From positions 33,971 through 97,970 of the forward strand of contig DATAOC010000134.1 of the NCBI GenBank assembly GCA_036265915.1: DNA of 64,000 bases, read 5' to 3'. Position 1 is the stretch's first letter; every line of letters starts with the position of its first letter. Below, one piece after another: positions 56,980 through 64,000 of the stretch. The notes under the pieces are model-generated. The model did not search any database and had not been told where the DNA came from. It saw only the letters and a list, made by a program, of their open reading frames with translations. The position numbers and the translations under genes are program-made. Source of the stretch: AR12 sp036265915. GTDB taxonomy: Bacteria > Methylomirabilota > Methylomirabilia > Rokubacteriales > CSP1-6.

Positions 56980-57339
56980 ATGTCGATGCCGCAATGGATC
57001 AAGCCGCTGATATGGGGCGCGGTCGCTGGAAGCGTGCTCACCATGATCGTCGGGTTCAGCTATGGCGGCTGGACAACGGCCGGGACCGCTTCACGGCTCG
57101 CGAAGCAACAGGCCGACATGGCCGTCACGACCGCGCTGGTGCCGGTCTGCATCGCGCAGTCGAAGTCCGACCACGGCGCCGCCAAGAAGATGGGTGAGCT
57201 GAGAGCGCTGACGTCGTCGTACGATCAACGCGACTTCGTCACGAAGACGGGATGGGCGACGGTACCGGGCAGCGAGGACGCCAACCGCGATGTCGCCGAA
57301 GCGTGCGCCGCGGCGCTCCTGAAGACCGCGTCGAAGTAA
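56980..57339 (+). CDS. Hypothetical single-pass membrane protein
   Basis: A 119-residue protein starting MSMPQWIKPLIWGAVAGSVLTMIVGFSYGGW (ATG 56980 after CAGGAGG). One N-terminal membrane helix is followed by a soluble helical part with VCIAQSKSDHGAAKK, DFVTKTGWATVPGSEDANRDVAEACAAALLK. The two Cys could pair in the periplasm. Related short proteins are widespread in alphaproteobacteria and similar organisms, without a known role. Confidence 0.7.
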   Translation: MSMPQWIKPLIWGAVAGSVLTMIVGFSYGGWTTAGTASRLAKQQADMAVTTALVPVCIAQSKSDHGAAKKMGELRALTSSYDQRDFVTKTGWATVPGSEDANRDVAEACAAALLKTASK

Positions 57340-57393
57340 ACCAGGTGTCGAGCGCACCGCCGCGACCGGGCACGTCGCGGCGGTGCGGCCTGC

Positions 57394-57969
57394 TTACCGC
57401 CTAGCGCCGTGCGCCGCGATGAACTTCGAGAACGCGGCGAGCTGCTGCTTGACGAACTCCCTGGTGGGCGGGTCGATGATCTCACGCGTCTTGTCGTCGA
57501 TCCGCTGCGCGCAGTTGCCGATGAAGATCTCGGGCTTGTTCAAGGTCAGCGCGTCGAGAAACACCATCGAGCGGCGCATGTCGTACTGGACCCGGGCCCC
57601 GCCGAGGGGTCCCGGCGACGCGGACTGCAACGCGATCGGCTTGCCGGCAAACGGCTGCTCCCGCAACCGCGACAGCCAGTCGATCGCATTTTTCAGCGGG
57701 CCGGGAATGCCGAAGTTGTACTCGGGCGTGACGAAGATCACGCCGTCGGCGTCCCGGATCGCGTCGGCCAGGATGCTCACGGCCGGCGGGATTCCCCTCG
57801 CGTTCTGCACGTCGGCGTTGTAGAGCGGGAACTGATCATAGGGCGGCGCCTCCGTGATCTGCAGACCTTCCGGAGCGAGGCGTGGCAGCGCCTCCATGAC
57901 CATCCGGTTGTAGGAGCCGCTGCGTAGACTGCCGCAGATGCTCACCACGTTCAGCGTGCGATGAGCCAT
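57394..57969 (-). CDS. NADPH-dependent FMN reductase family protein
   Basis: A 191-residue flavodoxin-like reductase. The FMN phosphate loop is SICGSLRSGSYNRM. FVTPEYNFGIPGPLKNAIDWLSR is the second hallmark. Members reduce FMN, quinones, azo dyes or chromate. It lies next to the hybrid kinase gene on the same strand. A detoxification role is plausible but unproven. Confidence 0.9.
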   Translation of the reverse strand: MAHRTLNVVSICGSLRSGSYNRMVMEALPRLAPEGLQITEAPPYDQFPLYNADVQNARGIPPAVSILADAIRDADGVIFVTPEYNFGIPGPLKNAIDWLSRLREQPFAGKPIALQSASPGPLGGARVQYDMRRSMVFLDALTLNKPEIFIGNCAQRIDDKTREIIDPPTREFVKQQLAAFSKFIAAHGARR

Positions 57970-57973
57970 GCTG

Positions 57974-59647
57974 TCAGCCGCGAAGCGCAGCCCCTGCCAT
58001 GACCTCCGTGATCGCCGCCACGAGCTCCGCGGCTTCGATTGGCTTCACCAGATAGAGCTTGAAGCCGGCCGCGAGGGCGCGGTGACGATCCTCCGGCCGC
58101 GCGTAGGCGCTCAGCGCGATCGCCGGAACCGTCGCCACACCCGCGGCGCGGAGCCGGGACATGAGCGCGAGGCCATCCTCACCCGGCATGGAGACGTCAC
58201 AGACGAGGACGTCGGTCCCGCCGGCCGTGAGGATCTCGAACGCCTGTGACGCAGACTCGGCGGTCGTCACCGTCATTCCACGCTCGGTGAGGATGGCGGA
58301 CAGCACCTCGAGCGTGTCGGCATGGTCGTCCACCAGGAGCACACGGAGACCCGCGGAGCCCGCGGCCGGCTCGGCGCTCGGTGTCCTGTTCCGCGGCGCA
58401 GGATTGGTCAGCAACGGCAACACGACCGTGACGGTCGCTCCGCGTCCTTCGCCGGCGCTCGCCGCGCCGATCGTCCCGCCATGGCACTCCACCAGATGCC
58501 GGGCAATCGTCAATCCGATGCCGAGGCCGCCCGCCGCCCGCGTGGTGCTGCTGTCGCCTTGCCTGAAGCGCTCGAAGACGTGCGGGAGGACCGCGGGCGC
58601 GATGCCCGACCCGTCGTCGGTGACCGTCAAGCGGGCGCGGCCATCCTCGGCCTCGAGCGACACCCTGATCGTCCCGTTCGGTGGCGTGAACTTCACCGCG
58701 TTCGAGAGAACGTTGCCGAACACCTGGTGCAGTCGCTCCCGGTCGCCGAGAACGGCCGCGTCGACGGCGGTCACCGCGCTCACGACGTGCAGCTGCTTGG
58801 CGGCCGCGATGGGGCGAAACGTCTCCAGGACGGCCGCCACTACCGGCGCCAGCTCCACCCGCTCCGTGTCCAGAGACAGCTTGCCGGCGGCGATCCGCGA
58901 CACGTCGAGCAGATCGGTGATGAGCTGCGTCTGGTGCCGGACGTTGCGCTCGATGACGTCCAGTCCATGCGTCCGCTGCGCCGGATCGCTGACCGTCCCC
59001 TTCAGCATGCGCACCCAGCCGAGCATGGCCGACAGCGGCGTGCGAAGCTCGTGCGAGAGCACGGCGAGGAACTCGTCCTTCGTCCGGTTTTCCTCTTCCG
59101 CTTGCGCGCGGGCGGCGATTTCCCGTGTCAGGAGCGCGGTGCGCTCCTCCTGCGCCTTCTGCGCCGTCAGGTCGGTCACGACGATGCACGTCACCGGAAT
59201 ATCGTCGATGGCGAACTTGCTGGCAGCGATCGACACCGGCAACGTCGCACCATCGTCGGTGACGAGGACCGCTTGCTCTCTTCCCGAGCGATGCTCGAGC
59301 ACCCCGTCGACAACGGCCAGGCACGTCGGGTCGACGAAGCGTCGGAAATTCGTGCCGATGACACGCTGGAGCGACATTCCCACCATGTCCGCGAACCGGT
59401 GATTGCAGAAGAGGATGTCGCCCTCGCCACTCGCGGTGACGGCGCCTTCCTGCATGCTCTCGACGAAGATGCGGTACGGCTGATCGGCATTGGTGACGGA
59501 GTAGATCTGGTTCCCGGATGGTCCCTCGACCACCAGCGCATCGATCTCGCCGCCCCGGATGGCCCGGAGGATTTCTTCGAGCTCGGCCACGCGCGACTCC
59601 AGCATCTCCACATCCCGCCGCCGCCCCGCTCGTCGTCGTTCGAGCAT
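57974..59647 (-). CDS. Hybrid sensor histidine kinase with C-terminal receiver
   Basis: A 557-residue soluble hybrid kinase. A coiled N-terminus (about 1-45) and one PAS domain (about 53-165) lead to HisKA with SHELRTPL (His199), an HATPase domain with NVLSNAVKFT and GGLGIGLTIARHLV, and a receiver beginning LRVLLVDDHADTLEVL with phosphoacceptor in VCDVSMPGEDG. It directly follows the kaiC-kaiB-kaiB genes with a seven-base gap, so it is the probable output kinase of the Kai module. No membrane segment is seen. Confidence 0.88.
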   Translation of the reverse strand: MLERRRAGRRRDVEMLESRVAELEEILRAIRGGEIDALVVEGPSGNQIYSVTNADQPYRIFVESMQEGAVTASGEGDILFCNHRFADMVGMSLQRVIGTNFRRFVDPTCLAVVDGVLEHRSGREQAVLVTDDGATLPVSIAASKFAIDDIPVTCIVVTDLTAQKAQEERTALLTREIAARAQAEEENRTKDEFLAVLSHELRTPLSAMLGWVRMLKGTVSDPAQRTHGLDVIERNVRHQTQLITDLLDVSRIAAGKLSLDTERVELAPVVAAVLETFRPIAAAKQLHVVSAVTAVDAAVLGDRERLHQVFGNVLSNAVKFTPPNGTIRVSLEAEDGRARLTVTDDGSGIAPAVLPHVFERFRQGDSSTTRAAGGLGIGLTIARHLVECHGGTIGAASAGEGRGATVTVVLPLLTNPAPRNRTPSAEPAAGSAGLRVLLVDDHADTLEVLSAILTERGMTVTTAESASQAFEILTAGGTDVLVCDVSMPGEDGLALMSRLRAAGVATVPAIALSAYARPEDRHRALAAGFKLYLVKPIEAAELVAAITEVMAGAALRG

Positions 59648-59654
59648 GAGCCGC

Positions 59655-60002
59655 CTATCCGCTCACCGGCCGCAAATCGAGGCCCATCAAGACGCGGTCC
59701 TTGTCCGACATGTCTCCGATCAGCTTGCGCAGTGGCAGCGGAAGATGCTTGACCAGCGTGGGCGCCGCGATGATCTGATCACCCTTGGCCAGCATCGGCT
59801 GCTGGTAGATGTCGATGACCTCGAGGTCATAGCGATTGCGCAGATGCTCCTCGCAGATGCGCCGCACGTTCGCGATGGCGCGCGTGGAGCGCGCGGTGGT
59901 GCCGGTCACGTACAGACGCAGCACGTAACGCTCCGCCCGCCGAGGCGGCCGGTCTGCTCCCGTAGCCGCTCCTCGGCGCCGCGCGCCTCGTGGCGCGGTC
60001 AT
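59655..60002 (-). CDS. kaiB: KaiB-like protein (second copy)
   Basis: A 115-residue thioredoxin-like KaiB protein. The conserved region reads YVLRLYVTGTTARSTRAIANVRRICEEHLRNRYDLEVIDIYQQPMLAKGDQIIAAPTLVKHLP. An Arg-rich extension of about 25 residues precedes it. It overlaps the end of the other kaiB (GTGA-type). In clock systems KaiB binds KaiC and resets its cycle; in KaiA-free systems it may instead be a stress or timing factor. Confidence 0.9.
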   Translation of the reverse strand: MTAPRGARRRGAATGADRPPRRAERYVLRLYVTGTTARSTRAIANVRRICEEHLRNRYDLEVIDIYQQPMLAKGDQIIAAPTLVKHLPLPLRKLIGDMSDKDRVLMGLDLRPVSG

Positions 60003-60340
60003 CGCGCGCCTTTCGGCGCCGCTCGAAGGTCGAGGCCGATGAGCACTCGCTCGCTGTTGGACAGATCGCCGATGATCTTCTTGATCGGCTCCGGCAGCCG
60101 CCGCACGAGCGTCGGGATGGCGAGGATCTGATCGCCGCGCGCGAGGTGCGGGTCCTTCAGCAAGTCGATCACCTCGATGGAGTAGCGGCCGGCGAGATGC
60201 TCGTCGCAGATTTTCCGGAGGTTCGAGATGGCTCGCGCCGATTTCGGCGTCTGTCCGGCCACATACAGCCGCAGATTCCAGACGTCAGGGTTGTTGCCCT
60301 CATCTCCGCCTTTGGGCGGCGATGGCGGCCGCCGTTTCAT
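59999..60340 (-). CDS. kaiB: KaiB-like protein (first copy)
   Basis: A 113-residue KaiB. The core WNLRLYVAGQTPKSARAISNLRKICDEHLAGRYSIEVIDLLKDPHLARGDQILAIPTLVRRLP and KKIIGDLS is well kept. It starts in an ATGA-type overlap with the kaiC end. Its sequence differs from the second copy at many surface positions, so the two are an old duplication rather than a recent one. Confidence 0.92.
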   Translation of the reverse strand: MKRRPPSPPKGGDEGNNPDVWNLRLYVAGQTPKSARAISNLRKICDEHLAGRYSIEVIDLLKDPHLARGDQILAIPTLVRRLPEPIKKIIGDLSNSERVLIGLDLRAAPKGAR

Positions 60341-61851
60341 CGCCTGGCGCGCCGGGCCGCGGCGAGCGGCGCGGTGCCGCTCGCGGTGCCATTGCCCGAG
60401 GCCGGCGCCAGCGAGCTCGCGCGGTGCTGGAAGTCGAGGAGGCGCACACCGCTGCTCGTCAGTGTGTACTCGCGGAGCTGCTGTGAGTGCGCCATGCCCC
60501 TCGATTTGAGAATGGAGAGATACCGTCGCCGCTCGCCATCGACTTCGCTCGTGCTGAGCAGGACCCAGGTGTCCATCAGAGACGAGACTCCGAGCTCGGT
60601 CTGCTCTTCCGCGACACCGGACGGGGTCAACGTGGTGAACAACGCGGTCACCCCGCGGGATTTCAGCAGGTCGACGAGCCGGAGCAGCATGACGTTGACC
60701 TCACGCAGCTCGCCGGCTGATAGGAGGTTGCTGAGCGGATCGATCACCACCACTTCCGGCCGATATTCCTCGATCAGTCGCCGCATGGCGGCCAGATGCT
60801 CCTCGAGCCCGAAATGGGTCGGCCGCGCGGCGTGGAGACGGAGGCGGCCGGCGCGAATCTGGGCGTCGACGTCGATCCCGATCGAGCCCATGTTCCGCGT
60901 GATCTGGCTCGCGGACTCCTCGAAGATGAAGTAGAGGCACCGCTGGCCGCGGCGGGCGGCCGCCTCGGCGAAGTGCGCGGCGAGGCTCGTCTTCCCCGTG
61001 CCGGACGTCCCGGTGATGAGGATGCTGCTCCCGACGAAGTAGCCCTTGCCGCCCAGCATCTGATCCAGCTCGCGGACGCCCGTGGAGATCCGCTGGCGCG
61101 ATGCCTTGTGCTGCAGGCCCACGGCGGTCACCGGCTCCACGGCGATACCATCCGCGCCGATGAGAAACGGATACTCGTTGGTGCCGTGGGCGGAGCCGCG
61201 ATACTTGACGATGCGAAGCCGGCGGGTCGAGATCTGCTCCTGGACGCGGTGATCGAGGACGATGACGGCGTCGCTGACGTATTCTTCGAGCCCGTGGCGC
61301 GTGAGCGTGTTGGCGCCGCGCTCGCCCGTGATGATGGTCGTCAGCTTTCGCTCTTTCAGCCAGCGGAACAGCCGCCGCAGCTCCGCGCGGAGGATCGAAT
61401 CGTTGGACAGGCCGCCGAAGAGTGATTCGATCGTGTCCAGCATGAGCCGCCTGGCGCCGACCGACGCCACCGCGTGCTCGATGCGCACGAAGAGGGCCTC
61501 GAGATCGTACTCCCCCGTCTCCTCGATCTCGCTACGGTCGACGTGGACGTAGTCGATCGCGAGCTTCTTCTGAACGACGAGGTCGTCGACGTCGAAGCCG
61601 AGCGACCTGACGTTCTGGGCGAGCTCCTCGGCCGTCTCCTCGAACGTCATGATGACGCCGGGCTCGCCGAACTTCAGGATGCCGTTGAGGATGACACTCA
61701 TCCCGAGCAACGTCTTGCCGGACCCGGCGCCGCCACACACCAGGGTCGGTCGCCCGGTGGGAAGACCACCGCCCGTTATGTCGTCGAACCCCGGGACGCC
61801 GGTGGGCGTCTTGGCCAGCGGCACGCCAGCGTTGCTGCTGCCTCGCTTCAT
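60337..61851 (-). CDS. kaiC: Circadian clock ATPase KaiC-like protein
   Basis: A 504-residue double-domain RecA-like ATPase. CI has Walker A CGGAGSGKTLLGM and the catalytic pair MTFEETAEEL. CII has ITGTSGTGKTSLAA and FIFEESASQI. The phosphorylation site, Ser-Thr in Synechococcus KaiC, is represented by Ser423-Ser424 in GVSSLMDT. No KaiA gene is present. The order kaiC-kaiB-kaiB-kinase is tight and transcribed together, so a KaiBC timing or stress module is inferred. Confidence 0.93.
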   Translation of the reverse strand: MKRGSSNAGVPLAKTPTGVPGFDDITGGGLPTGRPTLVCGGAGSGKTLLGMSVILNGILKFGEPGVIMTFEETAEELAQNVRSLGFDVDDLVVQKKLAIDYVHVDRSEIEETGEYDLEALFVRIEHAVASVGARRLMLDTIESLFGGLSNDSILRAELRRLFRWLKERKLTTIITGERGANTLTRHGLEEYVSDAVIVLDHRVQEQISTRRLRIVKYRGSAHGTNEYPFLIGADGIAVEPVTAVGLQHKASRQRISTGVRELDQMLGGKGYFVGSSILITGTSGTGKTSLAAHFAEAAARRGQRCLYFIFEESASQITRNMGSIGIDVDAQIRAGRLRLHAARPTHFGLEEHLAAMRRLIEEYRPEVVVIDPLSNLLSAGELREVNVMLLRLVDLLKSRGVTALFTTLTPSGVAEEQTELGVSSLMDTWVLLSTSEVDGERRRYLSILKSRGMAHSQQLREYTLTSSGVRLLDFQHRASSLAPASGNGTASGTAPLAAARRARR

Positions 61852-62134
61852 ACGGTCCTCGGCCGACGCCGCAGCATTGACAGTGACTTACCGACGTGGA
61901 CGCACCGCGAGCGCGCAAGCGTTTGGGGGCATCACTCTAAAGCCTTGCCGCGCCCGATCGAGGACCGAATCGTCGAGTCGCTCCGCGTTCCTGTTGAGTG
62001 ATTGGGGGCACTCGCGCTCGGCGAGGTCCGCCGTGTCATGTGTGCGTCAGTGTACCATCCGCTCCCGCCGGCGAAATACTCGAGATGACCAAGGTGCCCT
62101 CGATGGTGGAAAACTTTTTCCTGCGCGCCCGCCT

Positions 62135-62140
62135 TACAAT
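62135..62140 (+). promoter_or_regulatory. -10 box (TACAAT) of a probable leaderless promoter for the EVE gene
   Basis: TACAAT ends seven bases before the ATG at 62148, so transcription would begin at the start codon. A T-rich run at 62115-62119 sits at the -35 distance but is a poor match. No ribosome site is present. Confidence 0.4.
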
Positions 62141-62147
62141 GCAGACG

Positions 62148-62558
62148 ATGAACTGGCTGGTGAAGGAAGAACCGAGCCACTACGGGTTCGACGCGCTCGT
62201 GAAGGACAGGAAGGCCGTGTGGAGCGGCGTCAGGAACGCGTTGGCGCAAAAGCATCTTCGCGCCATGAAGAAGGACGACCGCATCTTCTACTACCATAGC
62301 GGGGACGAGAGGGCCGTCGTCGGCATCGTGAAAGCCGTCTCCGATCCGTATCCGGATCCGGAAGACGCCAGCGGCAAGTACGTGGCGATTGACATCGTGC
62401 CAGTCAGACGCCTTTCAAGACCGGTGACGCTCGCGGAGATCAAGGCCGACCCCCGCTTCAAGGATTTCCTGCTGGTTCGCGTGGCACGGCTCTCCGTGTT
62501 GCCCGTCACCGATACCGAATGGTCGCGTATCGAAGAGATGGCGCGCCCTTCTCGCTGA
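62148..62558 (+). CDS. EVE-domain protein (PUA-like fold)
   Basis: A 136-residue single EVE domain starting MNWLVKEEPSHYGFDALVKD. It has VWSGVRNALAQKHLRAMKKDDRIFYYHSG, GIVKAVSDPYPDPED, the conserved block that binds modified bases in nucleic acids. The starts at 62139 and 62082 would add residues outside the domain. Bacterial EVE proteins occur with restriction or RNA-modification systems, but none is seen here. Confidence 0.9.
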   Translation: MNWLVKEEPSHYGFDALVKDRKAVWSGVRNALAQKHLRAMKKDDRIFYYHSGDERAVVGIVKAVSDPYPDPEDASGKYVAIDIVPVRRLSRPVTLAEIKADPRFKDFLLVRVARLSVLPVTDTEWSRIEEMARPSR

Positions 62559-62712
62559 CCCACGTCCGCCGCACGGGCGGCATCGATGTCGACTGCTCCG
62601 CCGACACCCTCCCGATCCGCTGCATCCGGACCCCCGGCCACGCTTGACGAGACCGTGGCCAGGGGGAGACTGAGGATCAGCCCCGCGAATAGGAACCGAA
62701 GGAGTCGACGTG

Positions 62713-63828
62713 ATGCTCACGCGAGTCGTCCTCGTATCGTTGCTGCTCGGGCTTGCCGTTCCCGTCGCGCTCACCACTGCGGCCGATGAAAGCATTCGCG
62801 GACAAGCGCAGCAGGTCTTCAAGCCGTTGCCGGCCGCCATGACCAGCGCCGACAATCCGATCACGCCGGAAAAGGTGGCCCTGGGCCGCCTGCTGTTCTT
62901 CGAGACACGCGTGTCGATCGACGGGACGGTCAGCTGCTCGCGTTGCCACCAGCCGTTTCTCTATGCCACGGATGCGCTGGCAAGACCCATCGGTGCCGAG
63001 CACCGGGTGAACCCGCGGAACGCACCGACCGTGCTGGACGCGGCGCTGCAGATCTCGTCGCACTGGCGCGGCGATCGCAAGGACGTCGAGGACCAGGCAA
63101 CGAAGGCCCTCACCGGCGCCGCGAGCTTCGGAAACCCGAACTTCGAGGTGGCCATGGCACGGCTGAAGGCCATCCCGGGTTACGCGCCACTGTTCGCGAA
63201 GGCCTTTCCCGGCCAGGCTGATCCGGTGACGCCCGAGAACTGGGGCAAGGCGATCGGCGCCTACGAGCGGACACTGGTCACGCCGTCTCCGTTCGACGCC
63301 TACCTCGAAGGCAAGGACGGGGCGCTCTCGGCCGCAGCCGAGAAAGGTCTACATGAGTTCATGCAGCAGGGCTGCGGAGCTTGCCACAACGGCGTCGGTG
63401 TCGGCGGCGGCATGTATCAGAAGTTCGGCGTGGTGGAGGATTACTGGAAGGCGACCGGCAGCAAGGAGATCGACAAGGGCCGCGTCGAGGTCACCAAGAA
63501 CCCGGCGGACACGTACGTCTTCAAGGTTCCGACCTTGCGGAACGTCGCCATGACACCGCCGTACTTCCACGACGGCTCGGTGGCGACGCTGTCGCAGGCT
63601 GTCCGCATCATGGCGCGCGTACAACTCGGCAAGCAGCTGGACGACGAGCAGGTCTCCTCGATCGTCGCCTTCCTCGGCAGCCTCACGGGGACGCTGCCCG
63701 AGACGTTCGTCCAGGCGCCGGTGCTACCGACGGCGGCGTTCGCGGGTGCGCCGACTCCACGCGCGGCCAACACCAACGCTCCACAATCGCCGACGGCCGC
63801 GCCGCCAGGGCCGGCCCAGCAAAGATGA
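62713..63828 (+). CDS. Diheme cytochrome c peroxidase (CCP/MauG family)
   Basis: A 371-residue periplasmic protein with signal peptide LTRVVLVSLLLGLAVPVALTTA. Two heme sites are CSRCH (about residue 76) and CGACH (about residue 220). It also has RNAPTVLDAA, ASFGNPNFEVAMARLKAIPGYAPLFAKAFPG, and VPTLRNVAMTPPYFHDGSVATLSQAV. It would reduce hydrogen peroxide with cytochrome electrons, or act as a MauG-like oxidase. GAAGGAG precedes the start. A Pro/Ala-rich tail ends the protein. Confidence 0.92.
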   Translation: MLTRVVLVSLLLGLAVPVALTTAADESIRGQAQQVFKPLPAAMTSADNPITPEKVALGRLLFFETRVSIDGTVSCSRCHQPFLYATDALARPIGAEHRVNPRNAPTVLDAALQISSHWRGDRKDVEDQATKALTGAASFGNPNFEVAMARLKAIPGYAPLFAKAFPGQADPVTPENWGKAIGAYERTLVTPSPFDAYLEGKDGALSAAAEKGLHEFMQQGCGACHNGVGVGGGMYQKFGVVEDYWKATGSKEIDKGRVEVTKNPADTYVFKVPTLRNVAMTPPYFHDGSVATLSQAVRIMARVQLGKQLDDEQVSSIVAFLGSLTGTLPETFVQAPVLPTAAFAGAPTPRAANTNAPQSPTAAPPGPAQQR

Positions 63829-63971
63829 CGGCGCGTTCGCCACGCCGCTCTCGCGGCCCCTTGTAACGACGCCGTGACCGACACGACCTTGTAGTCGTCG
63901 GCACTTGCGTTGCACGCCCGTGCCGAACGACGTCGACGGGCGCAGCAACGCATTCGCGCCGGAGGTGCCAC

Positions 63972-64000
63972 ATGGAACGGACGGCGGACGACCGCAACTG
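63972..64000 (+). CDS. Start of a gene truncated by the right edge
   Basis: GGAGGTGCCAC followed by ATG at 63972 opens a frame (MERTADDRN) that leaves the window after nine codons. The ribosome site is strong, so a gene probably begins here. Its identity cannot be judged. Confidence 0.4.

Noticed and set aside
62586..62789. Short plus-strand frame upstream of the cytochrome c peroxidase gene
   Set aside because: It is composed of Arg/Ser/Pro-rich low-complexity sequence, has no ribosome site and overlaps the clear start of the peroxidase gene.
1..64000. tRNA, rRNA, CRISPR, insertion sequences, prophage or integrase genes
   Set aside because: I looked for cloverleaf-like stretches, repeat-spacer patterns, transposase or integrase motifs and terminal repeats and found none. 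A covariance-model search could still reveal small RNAs.

Overview
The window is very GC-rich, densely packed bacterial DNA. Many adjacent genes overlap by ATGA or GTGA. TonB with a TonB-dependent receptor, two further outer-membrane-barrel-like proteins and periplasmic c-type cytochromes point to a diderm. PQQ synthesis, a Kai module, PstSCAB-PhoU and two genes read through an in-frame UGA would fit an environmental lineage such as Candidatus Rokubacteria (Methylomirabilota). That placement is an inference from gene content only. No rRNA, tRNA, CRISPR array, insertion sequence or prophage was seen.

Layout. 1-4692: a response regulator and PAS-rich histidine kinase, a GNAT acetyltransferase, a 3-hydroxyisobutyrate-dehydrogenase-type reductase, and an AhpD/CMD-like gene with an in-frame TGA at the redox-cysteine position. 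4682-8510: pqqABCDE plus an overlapping permease gene, with a promoter and an attenuator-like hairpin. 8520-14488: TonB, a TonB-dependent receptor and a copper-type cluster (CopC, CopD fused to cytochrome c, a barrel protein, a small secreted protein). 14576-22029: a CoA-transferase, a barrel protein, a Baeyer-Villiger-type monooxygenase, a second TGA-containing gene (peroxiredoxin-like), an MFS carrier, a luciferase-like oxidoreductase and an orphan binding protein. 22459-25729: RRM protein, small proteins, ribosomal protein S21, LTA-synthase-like sulfatase. 25755-31373: a chromate-resistance operon. 31367-43560: phosphate regulation (PhoR-PhoB, an AmrS-type radical SAM enzyme, a degenerate PhnC-like ATPase, a PhnZ-like HD protein, a second PhoB-type regulator, pstSCAB-phoU). 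43576-52863: an acyl-CoA ligase, a GatC-like protein with an amidase, a livKHMGF transporter and an isochorismatase-like hydrolase, probably for amide or amino-acid use. 52766-57969: small metabolic and stress genes. 57974-61851: KaiC, two KaiB and a hybrid kinase, without KaiA. 62135-64000: an EVE-domain protein, a diheme cytochrome c peroxidase and the first codons of a further gene.

The most notable signal is the pair of genes at 4156-4692 and 18558-19085. Each is split by a single TGA exactly where its family has a redox cysteine, and each has a bacterial-SECIS-like hairpin 16-18 nt downstream with a GU at the same distance from the UGA. They are annotated here as probable selenoproteins. 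Other items are a ChrB domain fused to a low-molecular-weight phosphatase-like domain, a paired 11-bp-spaced repeat that may be this organism's Pho box, a two-copy small-protein family with a WRWRI motif, and two decayed genes (alcohol dehydrogenase, receiver domain).

Two gene-free stretches exceed 300 bases, 22030-22458 and 56485-56979. The first shows nothing I can name. The second holds one perfect palindrome.
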